Source: Oligoflexia bacterium | Lineage (GTDB): Bacteria > Bdellovibrionota > UBA1018 | DNA length: 13,723 bases | Reading direction: 5' to 3' | NCBI GenBank assembly: GCA_903928955.1 | Contig: CAIYTD010000061.1 | Span: forward strand, 1-13,723 | Part shown: positions 7,380 to 13,586 of the stretch, piece by piece | How the letters are laid out: every line of letters begins with the position of its first letter | Position numbering within the stretch: the first letter of the stretch is position 1 | Translations under genes and position numbers: made by a program | The notes under the pieces: model-generated | What the model saw: the letters and a program-made list of their open reading frames with translations, nothing else | Databases searched by the model: none | Told to the model about the DNA's origin: nothing

Positions 7380-8099
7380 ATGGCTAATTTAAAATGGACT
7401 CAAAAAAACATAAAAATTTCAGTCGGGGTCATCGTTTTGATGGGGTGCGCTACAGTCAGCCCAAAAAGCTATGCCTCGACTGATCCATCCATCCGCCCTG
7501 TCGCGTGGACAAGCGATGAATCGTCTTCCAGTACAACTCATTCTATTAAAAATCGTGACACTCGATCTTCTGAAGTTTCTCCTTTTACACCAGGGTCGAA
7601 TAATCTTGCTCTTGACCTAGGCCAAGTTTTCTTGATAGGCGGGCTTCCTCAAAACTATACAAATAGTCTTGGAACTCAACTCCATTATACCTATGGAGTG
7701 AGCGATCTTTTTTGTTTTGACTCAAGCTTAGGATACTCGGAGCATTCCTCAGGACAATACTCTATGCTGAGTGTACTGACAGGATTGAGAATGAATTTAA
7801 CCTGGTATGACAAAGTCATTCCTTATGGCTTAGCAGGATTAGGTTTCTATAGACCTTATTACCAAGACAATACTGTACCTGCCTCACCCACATCGGGCTC
7901 GCCTTCTGTAGCCGCAACAGTCTTTGGAATGCATTTGGGATTCGGTGCTGACCTTGTCCTCACTCGAAATCTATTTTTTGGTGCTTCCCTGATTTTTCAC
8001 AATATGTTTGGAACAGATATGAGCTGGGCAAATGGTAAAATGTTCTCAGTAGGTGGTGCATATGCTTCTTTCTTCCTGCACATAGGCGCAACATTTTAG
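7380..8099 (+). CDS. Putative outer-membrane beta-barrel protein
   Basis: The precursor of about 239 residues has an export signal (MANLKWTQKNIK, hydrophobic ISVGVIVLMG) that could be cut after SYA or, less likely, lipidated at LMGC. A polar Ser/Thr-rich linker follows (about residues 35-75). Then come alternating amphipathic strands: LALDLGQVFLIGG, LGTQLHYTYGVSDLF, SMLSVLTGLRMNLTW, KVIPYGLAGLGFY, FGMHLGFGADLVL, NLFFGASLIFH and a final strand FFLHIGATF ending in Phe, as BAM substrates do. About eight strands suggest an OmpA/OmpW-like small barrel. An upstream ATG at 7320 would add 20 hydrophilic residues before the signal, and neither start has a good ribosome site. It lies 94 bp (or 34 bp) after the phaR-like gene and converges on hslO with overlapping stops. 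Confidence 0.7.
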   Translation: MANLKWTQKNIKISVGVIVLMGCATVSPKSYASTDPSIRPVAWTSDESSSSTTHSIKNRDTRSSEVSPFTPGSNNLALDLGQVFLIGGLPQNYTNSLGTQLHYTYGVSDLFCFDSSLGYSEHSSGQYSMLSVLTGLRMNLTWYDKVIPYGLAGLGFYRPYYQDNTVPASPTSGSPSVAATVFGMHLGFGADLVLTRNLFFGASLIFHNMFGTDMSWANGKMFSVGGAYASFFLHIGATF

Positions 8100-8989
8100 C
8101 TTTGTTGACTTTGAACTTCTTGTAAAAGTTTTTCAAGTGTCGGTTGATCCACCGGATACTCTTGCACACAAAAATCACATCGAACCAAGGCAACCTGGTC
8201 CTCTGCTAACATAGAGCTGAGTTCTTCAGCTCCCACCAAAGATAAGGCACGGTAAACTCGCTGCCAAGAACAATTACATTTGAATTGAATGGGTTTTTCT
8301 TCCACAACAATAAAGGATGTGCTCTGAAAAATCTGAGAAAGAAGGTGCATAGGATTTGCGTCTTGAGCTAAACTCTCTGCGAGAGATTGGATTTCATAAA
8401 TATGCTGTTCAATCGCTCGCACTTCATCAGAACTTGCTCCCGGAAGAGCTTGAACCAAAAATCCTCCTGCTGAAGTCACCCGATCTCCTTCTAAATTCAC
8501 CGAAATCCCGACAGCAGAAGGAATCTGCTCACTTTGAGCCCAATAAAAACTTAAATCTTTCGCCAAATGTCCGGTCAATAACGGCACAGTTCCTATATAA
8601 GGCTTCCCCCCTTCTTCATCTCTTGTTCTTAAAACAGAAAGAAGTCCTGTTCCCCAAGGTCCAAGTGTATCTTCTGTTAAAAGCGAAGCTTCACGCTGTA
8701 TTAAGTATCCCCTCACATCTCCAGCTGGATAAGCATCTACAAGTGCCTGCTGAAACAAACCTGAACCCCGAATATTTAAATTAATGCGGTGCCCCTGCCT
8801 ACAATAACAGGAGATTAACAGCGCCCCAATGACAGCTTCTCCTAGCCTACAAATTGCTTCACCCTGGAGTTGATGCCGTTCCGCTAAGCTTTGGACTAAT
8901 TGAGTAGCCTGAATAGCTACACCCCGAATATGACCTTCAGTTGAAATGCACTTGATCCAACGGTCTGTCGTAGATATTTCGTTCACCAT
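8096..8989 (-). CDS. hslO: Hsp33 redox-regulated molecular chaperone
   Basis: Hsp33 is a cytoplasmic holdase that is switched on by oxidation plus unfolding. The 297-residue protein has the expected N-terminal domain (ISTEGHIRGVAIQAT; EAVIGALLIS; GRG-like loop NIRGSGLFQQALVDA; GDVRGYL) and a C-terminal zinc module with four cysteines: C238-x-C240 and C271-xx-C274, matching the CxC...CxxC redox switch. All four are present, so the protein should be active. Length is normal for the family. It is 99 bp downstream of groEL in the same direction but beyond a strong terminator, so it likely has its own promoter or depends on read-through. The ATG at 8989 has AGGA only 1 nt away; the adjacent GTG is an alternative start. 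Its TAA overlaps the TAG of the opposing barrel gene. Confidence 0.93.
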   Translation of the reverse strand: MVNEISTTDRWIKCISTEGHIRGVAIQATQLVQSLAERHQLQGEAICRLGEAVIGALLISCYCRQGHRINLNIRGSGLFQQALVDAYPAGDVRGYLIQREASLLTEDTLGPWGTGLLSVLRTRDEEGGKPYIGTVPLLTGHLAKDLSFYWAQSEQIPSAVGISVNLEGDRVTSAGGFLVQALPGASSDEVRAIEQHIYEIQSLAESLAQDANPMHLLSQIFQSTSFIVVEEKPIQFKCNCSWQRVYRALSLVGAEELSSMLAEDQVALVRCDFCVQEYPVDQPTLEKLLQEVQSQQS

Positions 8990-9019
8990 TTCCTAGGTCT
9001 AACACAGAAATCGAATGAG

Positions 9020-9057
9020 TAAAAAAAGAAGCCCCAGAAATGATTCCGGGGCTTCTT
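9020..9057 (-). terminator. Intrinsic terminator of the groES-groEL operon
   Basis: AAGAAGCCCC (9026-9035) pairs with GGGGCTTCTT (9048-9057), a perfect 10-bp stem, with three further pairs (GAA/TTC) and an ATGA tetraloop beyond one mismatch. On the minus strand the stem is followed by seven T residues (9021-9027), a textbook rho-independent terminator 32 nt after the groEL stop. On the plus strand the tail is TTAGATTTTTT, so weak bidirectional action is possible. Confidence 0.88.
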
Positions 9058-9088
9058 AGATTTTTTACAGGACGATGCAAACTCAGGC

Positions 9089-10738
9089 TTACATCATATC
9101 CCCGTAACCGCCGCCACCCATTCCTGGAGCACCCATAGGAGCGCTTGCAGATTCTTTCTTAGGTTTTTCAGCGATTAAGGTTTCTGTCGTAAGCATTAAG
9201 CTTGCGACACTTGCTGCGTTCTGAAGAGCACAACGAGCAACCTTAGATGGATCAATAACGCCAGCTGCGATGAGGTCTTCATATTTCTCTGTAAGAGCAT
9301 TGAAGCCCCAAGCAGGAACTGAATTATTCCAGACCTTATCTACAACAATTGAACCTTCATGACCGGCATTACCAGCGATCTGACGAAGAGGTTCTTCCAA
9401 AGCTCTTCGAATAATATTCACGCCAGCTTGCTGTTCAGGCGAAAGACCTTTCAGACTTTCCAAAACCTTAGCAGCACGAAGAAGTGCGGTTCCACCACCA
9501 GGAACAATACCTTCTTCTACAGCAGCGCGAGTTGCATTCAGAGCATCTTCAACACGTGCCTTCTTTTCCTTCATTTCTACTTCAGTTGCTGCACCAACAT
9601 TCACTACAGCAACACCACCAACGAGCTTAGCAAGACGCTCTTGAAGCTTCTCACGATCATAATCGGAGGTGGTTTCTTCAATCTGGCCACGGATAGTCTT
9701 AACACGTCCTTCGACATCTGCTTTTTTACCAGCACCGTCGACAATAATGGTGTTATCCTTATCAATAGTGATTTTCTTAGCTGAGCCTAGATCTTCAATA
9801 CGAGCAGCTTCTAGTTTGTGGCCCATTTCTTCAGAAATGACCTTACCGCCAGTAAGAACGGCGATATCTTGAAGCATTTCTTTGCGTCGATCACCAAAGC
9901 CAGGAGCCTTAATAGCAGCAACTTGCAAGGTGCCTCGAAGCTTATTGACAACGAGAGTAGCCAACGCTTCTCCATCTACTTCTTCAGCGATAATCACAAG
10001 AGGCTTAGAACGTTGAACAACTTTTTCCAGTAATGGAAGAAGATCCTTCATGGAACTGATCTTTTTATCGTAGATCAAAACAAAAGGACTCTCGAGAGCA
10101 GCTTCCATCTTCTCAGGATTGGTGACAAAATAAGGAGAAAGATAGCCACGATCAAACTGCATTCCTTCGACAACATCCAGAGTGGTCTCTGCTGTCTTGG
10201 ATTCTTCAACAGTAATCACGCCTTCTTTGCCCACTTTTTCCATTGCTTCAGCAATGATTTTGCCAATAGCAGCATCGTTGTTAGCAGAAATTGTTCCTAC
10301 TTGAGCTACTTCCTTCTGATCCTTAATAGGCTTACTGATCTTTTTAAGCTCATTCACAACTGCTTCTACTGCCTTGTCAATTCCGCGCTTCAGCTCCATA
10401 GGATTGTGGCCAGCAGCAACAATCTTAGCGCCTTCACGATAAATTGCTTGAGCAAGAACGGTGGCAGTAGTGGTTCCATCACCGGCGTCATCGTTTGTCT
10501 TCGAAGCCACTTCACGCACCATTTGTGCGCCCATGTTTTCGAATTTATCAGATAATTCAATTTCTTTTGCGACTGTAACGCCGTCTTTGGTCACATTAGG
10601 TGCACCAAAAGACTTCTCAATCACTACATTACGGCCTTTTGGACCTAATGTGACTTTTACAGCATCGGCAAGGGTATTTACGCCATTCAGAATAGCTGAA
10701 CGAGCTTCCCCAGAAAAACGGAGTTCTTTTGCAGACAT
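9089..10738 (-). CDS. groL: Chaperonin GroEL (Hsp60)
   Basis: This is the ATP-driven folding chamber of the cytosol, working with GroES. The 549-residue protein is full length. N-terminal landmarks sit at E. coli numbers: TLGPKGRNVV (30-39), catalytic Asp52 in TKDGVTVAKE and Asp87 in GDGTTTATVLA. The apical and hinge regions include AAIKAPGFGDRRKEML and VGGVAVVNVGAATEVEMKEKK, followed by ARVEDALNATRAAVEEGIVPGGG. The C-terminus is the usual flexible Gly/Met tail GGMGGGGYGDMM. AGGAGG at 10744-10749 lies 5 nt before the ATG, a very strong ribosome site. It follows groES by 21 bp and ends before a strong terminator. Only one groEL is seen here; I cannot tell whether the genome has another. Confidence 0.99.
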   Translation of the reverse strand: MSAKELRFSGEARSAILNGVNTLADAVKVTLGPKGRNVVIEKSFGAPNVTKDGVTVAKEIELSDKFENMGAQMVREVASKTNDDAGDGTTTATVLAQAIYREGAKIVAAGHNPMELKRGIDKAVEAVVNELKKISKPIKDQKEVAQVGTISANNDAAIGKIIAEAMEKVGKEGVITVEESKTAETTLDVVEGMQFDRGYLSPYFVTNPEKMEAALESPFVLIYDKKISSMKDLLPLLEKVVQRSKPLVIIAEEVDGEALATLVVNKLRGTLQVAAIKAPGFGDRRKEMLQDIAVLTGGKVISEEMGHKLEAARIEDLGSAKKITIDKDNTIIVDGAGKKADVEGRVKTIRGQIEETTSDYDREKLQERLAKLVGGVAVVNVGAATEVEMKEKKARVEDALNATRAAVEEGIVPGGGTALLRAAKVLESLKGLSPEQQAGVNIIRRALEEPLRQIAGNAGHEGSIVVDKVWNNSVPAWGFNALTEKYEDLIAAGVIDPSKVARCALQNAASVASLMLTTETLIAEKPKKESASAPMGAPGMGGGGYGDMM

Positions 10739-10759
10739 AATTGCCTCCTAAATAATTAA

Positions 10760-11047
10760 TTAATTAAAAACACCGAGGATATCTTCTTCACGCATCATGA
10801 GGAAGTCTTCGCCATCGATCTTAATTTCCGTGCCCGCGTACTTACCAAAAAGAACTCGGTCACCTTTTTTCACATCGAGCGGACGGATTTTGCCATCTTC
10901 AGCAACTCGGCCTTGGCCAACCGCAATAATTTCACCCTGAATAGGCTTTTCTTTCGCCGTATCCGGAATAATAATGCCACCTTTGGAACGCTCTTCTTCT
11001 GTAGAACGCTTCACTAACACACGATCATGTAATGGTCGGACTTGCAT
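10760..11047 (-). CDS. groS: Co-chaperonin GroES (Hsp10)
   Basis: GroES forms the heptameric lid of the GroEL chamber. The 95-residue protein shows the N-terminal MQVRPLHDRVLVKR, the mobile loop that grips GroEL (about residues 16-33, SKGGIIIPDTAKEKP), the PIQGEIIAVGQGR core strand, and the C-terminal GDRVLFGKYAGTEIKIDGEDFLMMREEDILGV. The ATG at 11047 is preferred: GGGAGG at 11057-11062 is 9 nt upstream, whereas the TTG three codons earlier abuts that site. It is the first gene of the groESL operon. Confidence 0.98.
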   Translation of the reverse strand: MQVRPLHDRVLVKRSTEEERSKGGIIIPDTAKEKPIQGEIIAVGQGRVAEDGKIRPLDVKKGDRVLFGKYAGTEIKIDGEDFLMMREEDILGVFN

Positions 11048-11056
11048 AGAGTTCAA

Positions 11057-11062
11057 CCTCCC
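11057..11062 (-). promoter_or_regulatory. groES ribosome binding site
   Basis: GGGAGG on the minus strand, 9 nt before the ATG at 11045-11047, decides between this ATG and the upstream in-frame TTG that would otherwise be read as the start. Confidence 0.7.
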
Positions 11063-11098
11063 ATCTATAAATTGGTTGAAACGATAGTTATAAATTTA

Positions 11099-11136
11099 AG
11101 AAAGCAAAAAAGAATGTTTTTCTTTACTTGCTTTCT
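11099..11136 (-). promoter_or_regulatory. Inverted repeat in the groES 5' leader
   Basis: AGAAAGCA (11099-11106) and TGCTTTCT (11129-11136) pair perfectly, one more A-T pair extends the stem, and a partly self-complementary A/T-rich interior follows. It would lie in the groES leader RNA 50-90 nt before the start. A temperature-sensitive or stabilising stem is conceivable. It is not the CIRCE operator, and no function is established. Confidence 0.4.
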
Positions 11137-11144
11137 CCTTCGTT

Positions 11145-11172
11145 TTGACGGGCATTTGGAAAATCATATTAC
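11145..11172 (+). promoter_or_regulatory. Possible promoter towards the PD40 protein gene
   Basis: TTGACG (11145-11150) and TATTAC (11167-11172) are separated by 16 nt. The -35 matches five of six consensus bases and the -10 four of six. A transcript would carry the short frame at 11174 and then, after about 170 nt of leader, the PD40 gene at 11346. Confidence 0.3.
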
Positions 11173-11173
11173 T

Positions 11174-11299
11174 ATGACATTTCGAACAACCGCCGAAAAG
11201 CTTAAATGCTTCTTAGGCAATATGTGGGCATTCTGTTGGAGTTGTCAAACCAGAGGTGGACTTTTTTTAGTAAAAAAAAATATTTCAATACCTATTTAG
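11174..11299 (+). CDS. Candidate 41-aa small ORF in the groES/PD40-gene divergent region
   Basis: The frame from ATG 11174 to TAG 11299 would encode MTFRTTAEKLKCFLGNMW and further Cys/Trp-rich residues (CWSCQTRGGL). No clear ribosome site precedes it, which argues against translation. What makes it notable is its match to the segment starting at 6747: an identical TATTACTATGACA, a gap of 12 nt (four codons), then KLxC-x3-N-x-W-x4-S-x3-[RK]GGL in register. The stretch also contains a GTC...CCA/TGG-AC hairpin followed by seven T residues (about 11244-11268), which could end a small RNA. The rest of 11048-11345 holds the groES leader and promoter candidates only. Confidence 0.25.
   Translation: MTFRTTAEKLKCFLGNMWAFCWSCQTRGGLFLVKKNISIPI
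11219..11248 (-). promoter_or_regulatory. Probable groESL promoter
   Basis: On the minus strand TTGACA (11243-11248) is a perfect -35, with CATATT (11219-11224) 18 nt further on as a -10 (four of six bases). The segment between contains GCCCACATAT, which also loosely resembles a heat-shock sigma32 -10 (CCCCATNT) with one extra base. Transcripts would have a leader of about 165 nt before the groES ATG. No CIRCE inverted repeat (TTAGCACTC-N9-GAGTGCTAA) is present. Confidence 0.4.
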
Positions 11300-11345
11300 A
11301 CATAAAAGACTTTGAAATCATTAAAGAAATCATTTAAGTTAAACT

Positions 11346-12410
11346 GTGAATTCAATTTTATCTCGTTTTCTAGGAATCCTCTTTCTTTTACTCGGCACAT
11401 CGACTTGCACTCACTCTTTAGTGCAAAAAGATCAAGATCAGCTCCTCTTTCCAAATGAAAAATATCTCAAAAACATCTCTCCATTGACTTTCACAGGGAT
11501 TAATACCAGACCTCATTGGTCATTTAATGGGCAATGGATTGTTTTTCAGCATCAGGGACCTCCTCTGGGCACTACATCCTCTCTTTGCGATTCTATTTAC
11601 ATCATGAAAGCCGATGGAACCCAAATTCGGCTTCTTTCTCAGGAACAAGAACGAGCTGAGTTTCCTTTTTTTCTTCCAAAGGATGAAAAAATACTATTCA
11701 GCGCCTCCACTCAATCTTCCACCGAATGCATTCCCGACTTTCACCCCAGCACTATAAGAAAAAAAGATCCTTCCTATCAAATCTACACGTTCCACAGAGA
11801 TGGAAGCGACACCCTGCCGATAGAGCCAGGAGCACCCAGAGCCTATCAAGGGGAAGCGAGTGTTTGTCAGAACAGGGATATTATTTTTACGAGTGACCGT
11901 GATGGAAACCCTAATCTTTATCGCGCAAAATTAGATAATTTTGAATCCTTCACTCAAGTAGAAAGAATAACCCAAACGCAGGGATATGATGGGGGAGCAG
12001 TATTTTCACCTGATTGTAAAAAAATTGCTTGGCATTCTTTCCAACCGAAAAATAACAAGCAGCTCAACCCATCTGCCACTCTGGAGATTTGGGTGGCAAA
12101 TGCAGATGGAACTCATGCTCATCCTGTAACTGAACTCGGAGCTTCTAGTTTTTCACCCACGTTTACAAAAGACGGAAACCACATCGTTTTTGCTTCCAAT
12201 TTACGAGATCCAAAAAAAAATGGGTTTGACCTCTACAGGATTCCAATCGAAGGAACAGGACTCCTCGAAATCACACATTCAAACCAGGATAGTTTTCCAA
12301 TGTTTTCTCCAGATAGAAAAAAAATCGTATTTTCATCCACAAGAAACGCAAAAGGCCCAAATGAAATCCATATTTTTATTGCTGACTGGGAAGAGCCCTC
12401 CCTTTTTTGA
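11346..12410 (+). CDS. PD40/TolB-like beta-propeller protein, exported
   Basis: The 354-residue protein has an N-terminal export signal (SRFLGILFLLLGTSTC); the Cys at 21 is preceded by T, so lipidation is uncertain. It then carries at least five WD40-like PD40 blades, recognisable as SFNGQWIVFQH (with IYIMKADGT), FLPKDEKILFSAS, VFSPDCKKIAWHS with EIWVANADGTH, TFTKDGNHIVFASNL with DLYRIPIEGTG, and MFSPDRKKIVFSSTR. Such propellers occur in TolB and many envelope or peptidase-associated proteins. It lacks the TolB N-terminal domain, so TolB itself is unlikely. A GTG start is used; no good ribosome site is seen and no ATG occurs before residue 80. It is divergent from groES and ends 72 bp before tRNA-Phe. 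Confidence 0.75.
   Translation: MNSILSRFLGILFLLLGTSTCTHSLVQKDQDQLLFPNEKYLKNISPLTFTGINTRPHWSFNGQWIVFQHQGPPLGTTSSLCDSIYIMKADGTQIRLLSQEQERAEFPFFLPKDEKILFSASTQSSTECIPDFHPSTIRKKDPSYQIYTFHRDGSDTLPIEPGAPRAYQGEASVCQNRDIIFTSDRDGNPNLYRAKLDNFESFTQVERITQTQGYDGGAVFSPDCKKIAWHSFQPKNNKQLNPSATLEIWVANADGTHAHPVTELGASSFSPTFTKDGNHIVFASNLRDPKKNGFDLYRIPIEGTGLLEITHSNQDSFPMFSPDRKKIVFSSTRNAKGPNEIHIFIADWEEPSLF
12388..12408 (+). terminator. Weak terminator-like hairpin at the end of the PD40 gene
   Basis: GGGA (12388-12391) can pair with TCCC (12399-12402), followed at once by six T residues (12403-12408). The stem is only 4-5 bp and overlaps the last codons and the stop, so function is doubtful. Confidence 0.3.
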
Positions 12411-12464
12411 GGTCTCCACTTTCTTCATTGCATTTTCTTGCTGGATCACGTAGCAGATAGATCT

Positions 12465-12470
12465 TAGAAT
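12465..12470 (+). promoter_or_regulatory. Possible -10 element of the tRNA-Phe gene
   Basis: TAGAAT (five of six consensus bases) lies 12 nt before the mature tRNA start. A convincing -35 at 16-18 nt spacing is missing; TTGCTG at 12438 is too far away. Confidence 0.3.
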
Positions 12471-12482
12471 TTTCATTACGCT

Positions 12483-12558
12483 GGCCTGGTAGCTCAGTCG
12501 GTAGAGCAGCGCCCTGAAAAGGCGTGTGTCGGCGGTTCGATTCCGTCCCAGGCCACCA
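12483..12558 (+). tRNA. tRNA-Phe (anticodon GAA)
   Basis: The 76-nt cloverleaf is complete. Acceptor GGCCTGG (12483-12489) pairs with CCAGGCC (12548-12554), and the D-arm GCTC/GAGC is intact. The anticodon stem GCGCC/GGCGT carries a CTGAAAA loop with GAA at 12516-12518, at position 34-36. The variable loop is GTGTC and the T-arm is GGCGG-TTCGATT-CCGTC. A73 and an encoded CCA end (12556-12558) follow. It stands alone, with the PD40 gene before it and an insertion-sequence relic 87 bp after it. Confidence 0.98.
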
Positions 12559-12600
12559 TTATGTACAAGATAATGTTGCTGATCTAATGGGGCCCGCAAA

Positions 12601-12625
12601 CTCTTTTCTTCAGGCGGGAGTCTAC
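12601..12625. repeat. Imperfect direct repeat, left copy
   Basis: This stretch (CTCTTT...AGGCGGG...AGTCTAC) resembles 13611-13633 (CTCTTT...AGGCGGG...TAGTTTAC) in the same orientation, on the two sides of the insertion-sequence relic. The left copy is part of a small hairpin (CCCGC 12593-12597 with GCGGG 12614-12618) and lies 20 bp from the element. It is too long and too diverged to be the usual target duplication. Confidence 0.45.
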
Positions 12626-12633
12626 GGCCCTTC

Positions 12634-12654
12634 AAGGCGTTAGGCCTTACTTTT
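12634..12654 (+). terminator. Weak hairpin between tRNA-Phe and the IS relic
   Basis: AAGGC (12634-12638) pairs with GCCTT (12644-12648) over a 5-nt loop, followed by ACTTTT. It could end the tRNA transcript, but the stem is short and the right arm belongs partly to the insertion-sequence end. Confidence 0.25.
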
Positions 12655-12666
12655 ACCCATATGTTG
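12646..12666. repeat. Terminal inverted repeat, left end of the IS relic
   Basis: This 21-bp sequence, beginning CTTACTTTTACCC at the outer edge, is the exact reverse complement of 13590-13610. It overlaps the transposase stop codon (12653-12655). Confidence 0.92.
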
Positions 12667-13541
12667 CGACGCAGTCATTAAAGATTTCCCAAGTTTTAGT
12701 AATTTCTCTTAGCTTTTGCCATACTCGCCAAGTAGTTGTTGTACCCGGTTGTCCATCGCCCTTTCTTCCTAAAAAGCCCCCAAGCACCGCAATCCAGCGC
12801 TTAGCTTCTTGGACTCCAGGAATTTTTTGAGGCAATATTTTTGTTTTATTTCGAAAACAGTACAGAGCTTTCCATTCTGATTCTGATAGGACAACCCGAC
12901 AGTCCTCCTCAGGACTGACTCGTGCGACCCATGTCATCCAATTTCGAATCCTTCAATACCTGCTGGTGGGTTTTTCTCAATTACCTTGTTTCTTTCTGAA
13001 TAAAAGAAGACTTCAAAAATATCTCCCTCACAATCACATACATGAACAATATTCTTTCTATCGGGAATGAGTTTTGCCGTTTTTTCTATCGACTCAATCC
13101 GCAGAAAGCTTTCTTTTTCTTCAATCGGCTTATTTTTGTGATCTTTTTTTTTGTCTTTTTAGAATGAACAAATAGTCCTTGAGCACCTTCAGAATCCTTC
13201 CACGTCTTTTGCTTTCGATAAATTTCAGATAGCCCCTCAATGGACTCGAAGTGACTGTAGTCCATCGTAGTCGTATCTTGAATTGGCAAAACTGTTCGAC
13301 TACATTCAGAAATACGTTCGCAAGCTCTTGATGGATGAATTTGCTGAATAGAACCGGCATCAACCTTTTAATTCTCAAAAAAACGATATGCTGCTTTAGA
13401 TGCTGCCCAATCGCCTTGCCCCTGATTTAACGAAACGGAAGGTTTTTCTAGTAATTTCTCACCTATTTTAAGCAATCGTTCGTCTAAGCCTTGATCACCA
13501 AAGTGCATCCCACCCAATTCCTCTCGTATCCACCATGTCAT
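12653..13541 (-). pseudogene. Broken IS4/Tn5-like transposase
   Basis: Homology is spread over three frames. From ATG 13541: MTWWIREELGG to AAYRFFEN, the Tn5-type DNA-binding N-terminus, closed by TAA at 13368-13370. The same frame continues with KVDAGSIQQIHPSRA and LPIQDTTTMDYSHF, holding the first catalytic Asp (codon 13275-13277), to LFVHS. After an A9 run (13144-13152) the frame shifts to KPIEEKESF and VHVCDCEGDIFE with the second Asp (codon 13033-13035). From 12937 a third frame gives the C-terminus WKALY and RWIAVLGGFLGRKGDGQPGT. The region with the catalytic Glu (YREKW-type motif) is absent, as are about 20 residues after LFVHS. The total is about 296 codons against about 450 normally. 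It cannot encode active transposase. Confidence 0.88.
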
Positions 13542-13545
13542 ACCC

Positions 13546-13561
13546 GATCCCTCTAGGGATC
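13546..13561 (-). promoter_or_regulatory. Hairpin masking the transposase ribosome site
   Basis: GATCCCT (13546-13552) and AGGGATC (13555-13561) form a near-perfect palindrome that contains GAGGG (13549-13553), the only ribosome site for the transposase ATG 7 nt away. CTAGAGG in the same place can alternatively pair with CCTCTAG formed by 13578-13584. In IS50 and IS10 similar structures block transposase translation from read-through transcripts; the same role is inferred here. Confidence 0.5.
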
Positions 13562-13586
13562 GCTTTATGCCTTGAAGCTAGAGGCA

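Noticed and set aside
8356..8784. Plus-strand frame of 142 codons
   Set aside because: Entirely antisense to hslO, which has its catalytic cysteines and full family length; Leu/Lys-rich noise.
9359..10751. Several plus-strand frames of 67-141 codons
   Set aside because: All antisense to groEL; they arise from codon bias of a conserved gene.
11042..11345. CIRCE operator before groES
   Set aside because: Looked for TTAGCACTC-N9-GAGTGCTAA and near variants; none present.
12333..12635. Minus-strand frame of 100 codons containing GLGRNRTADTRLF
   Set aside because: It is antisense to tRNA-Phe and the end of the PD40 gene; this type of peptide is a well-known false translation of tRNA genes.
12637..12645. 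Target-site duplication of the IS relic
   Set aside because: The 9 bp outside each end (12637-12645 and 13611-13619) do not match.
13130..13378. Minus-strand frame of 82 codons inside the IS relic
   Set aside because: It is out of frame with the transposase homology, which runs through the same DNA in another frame.
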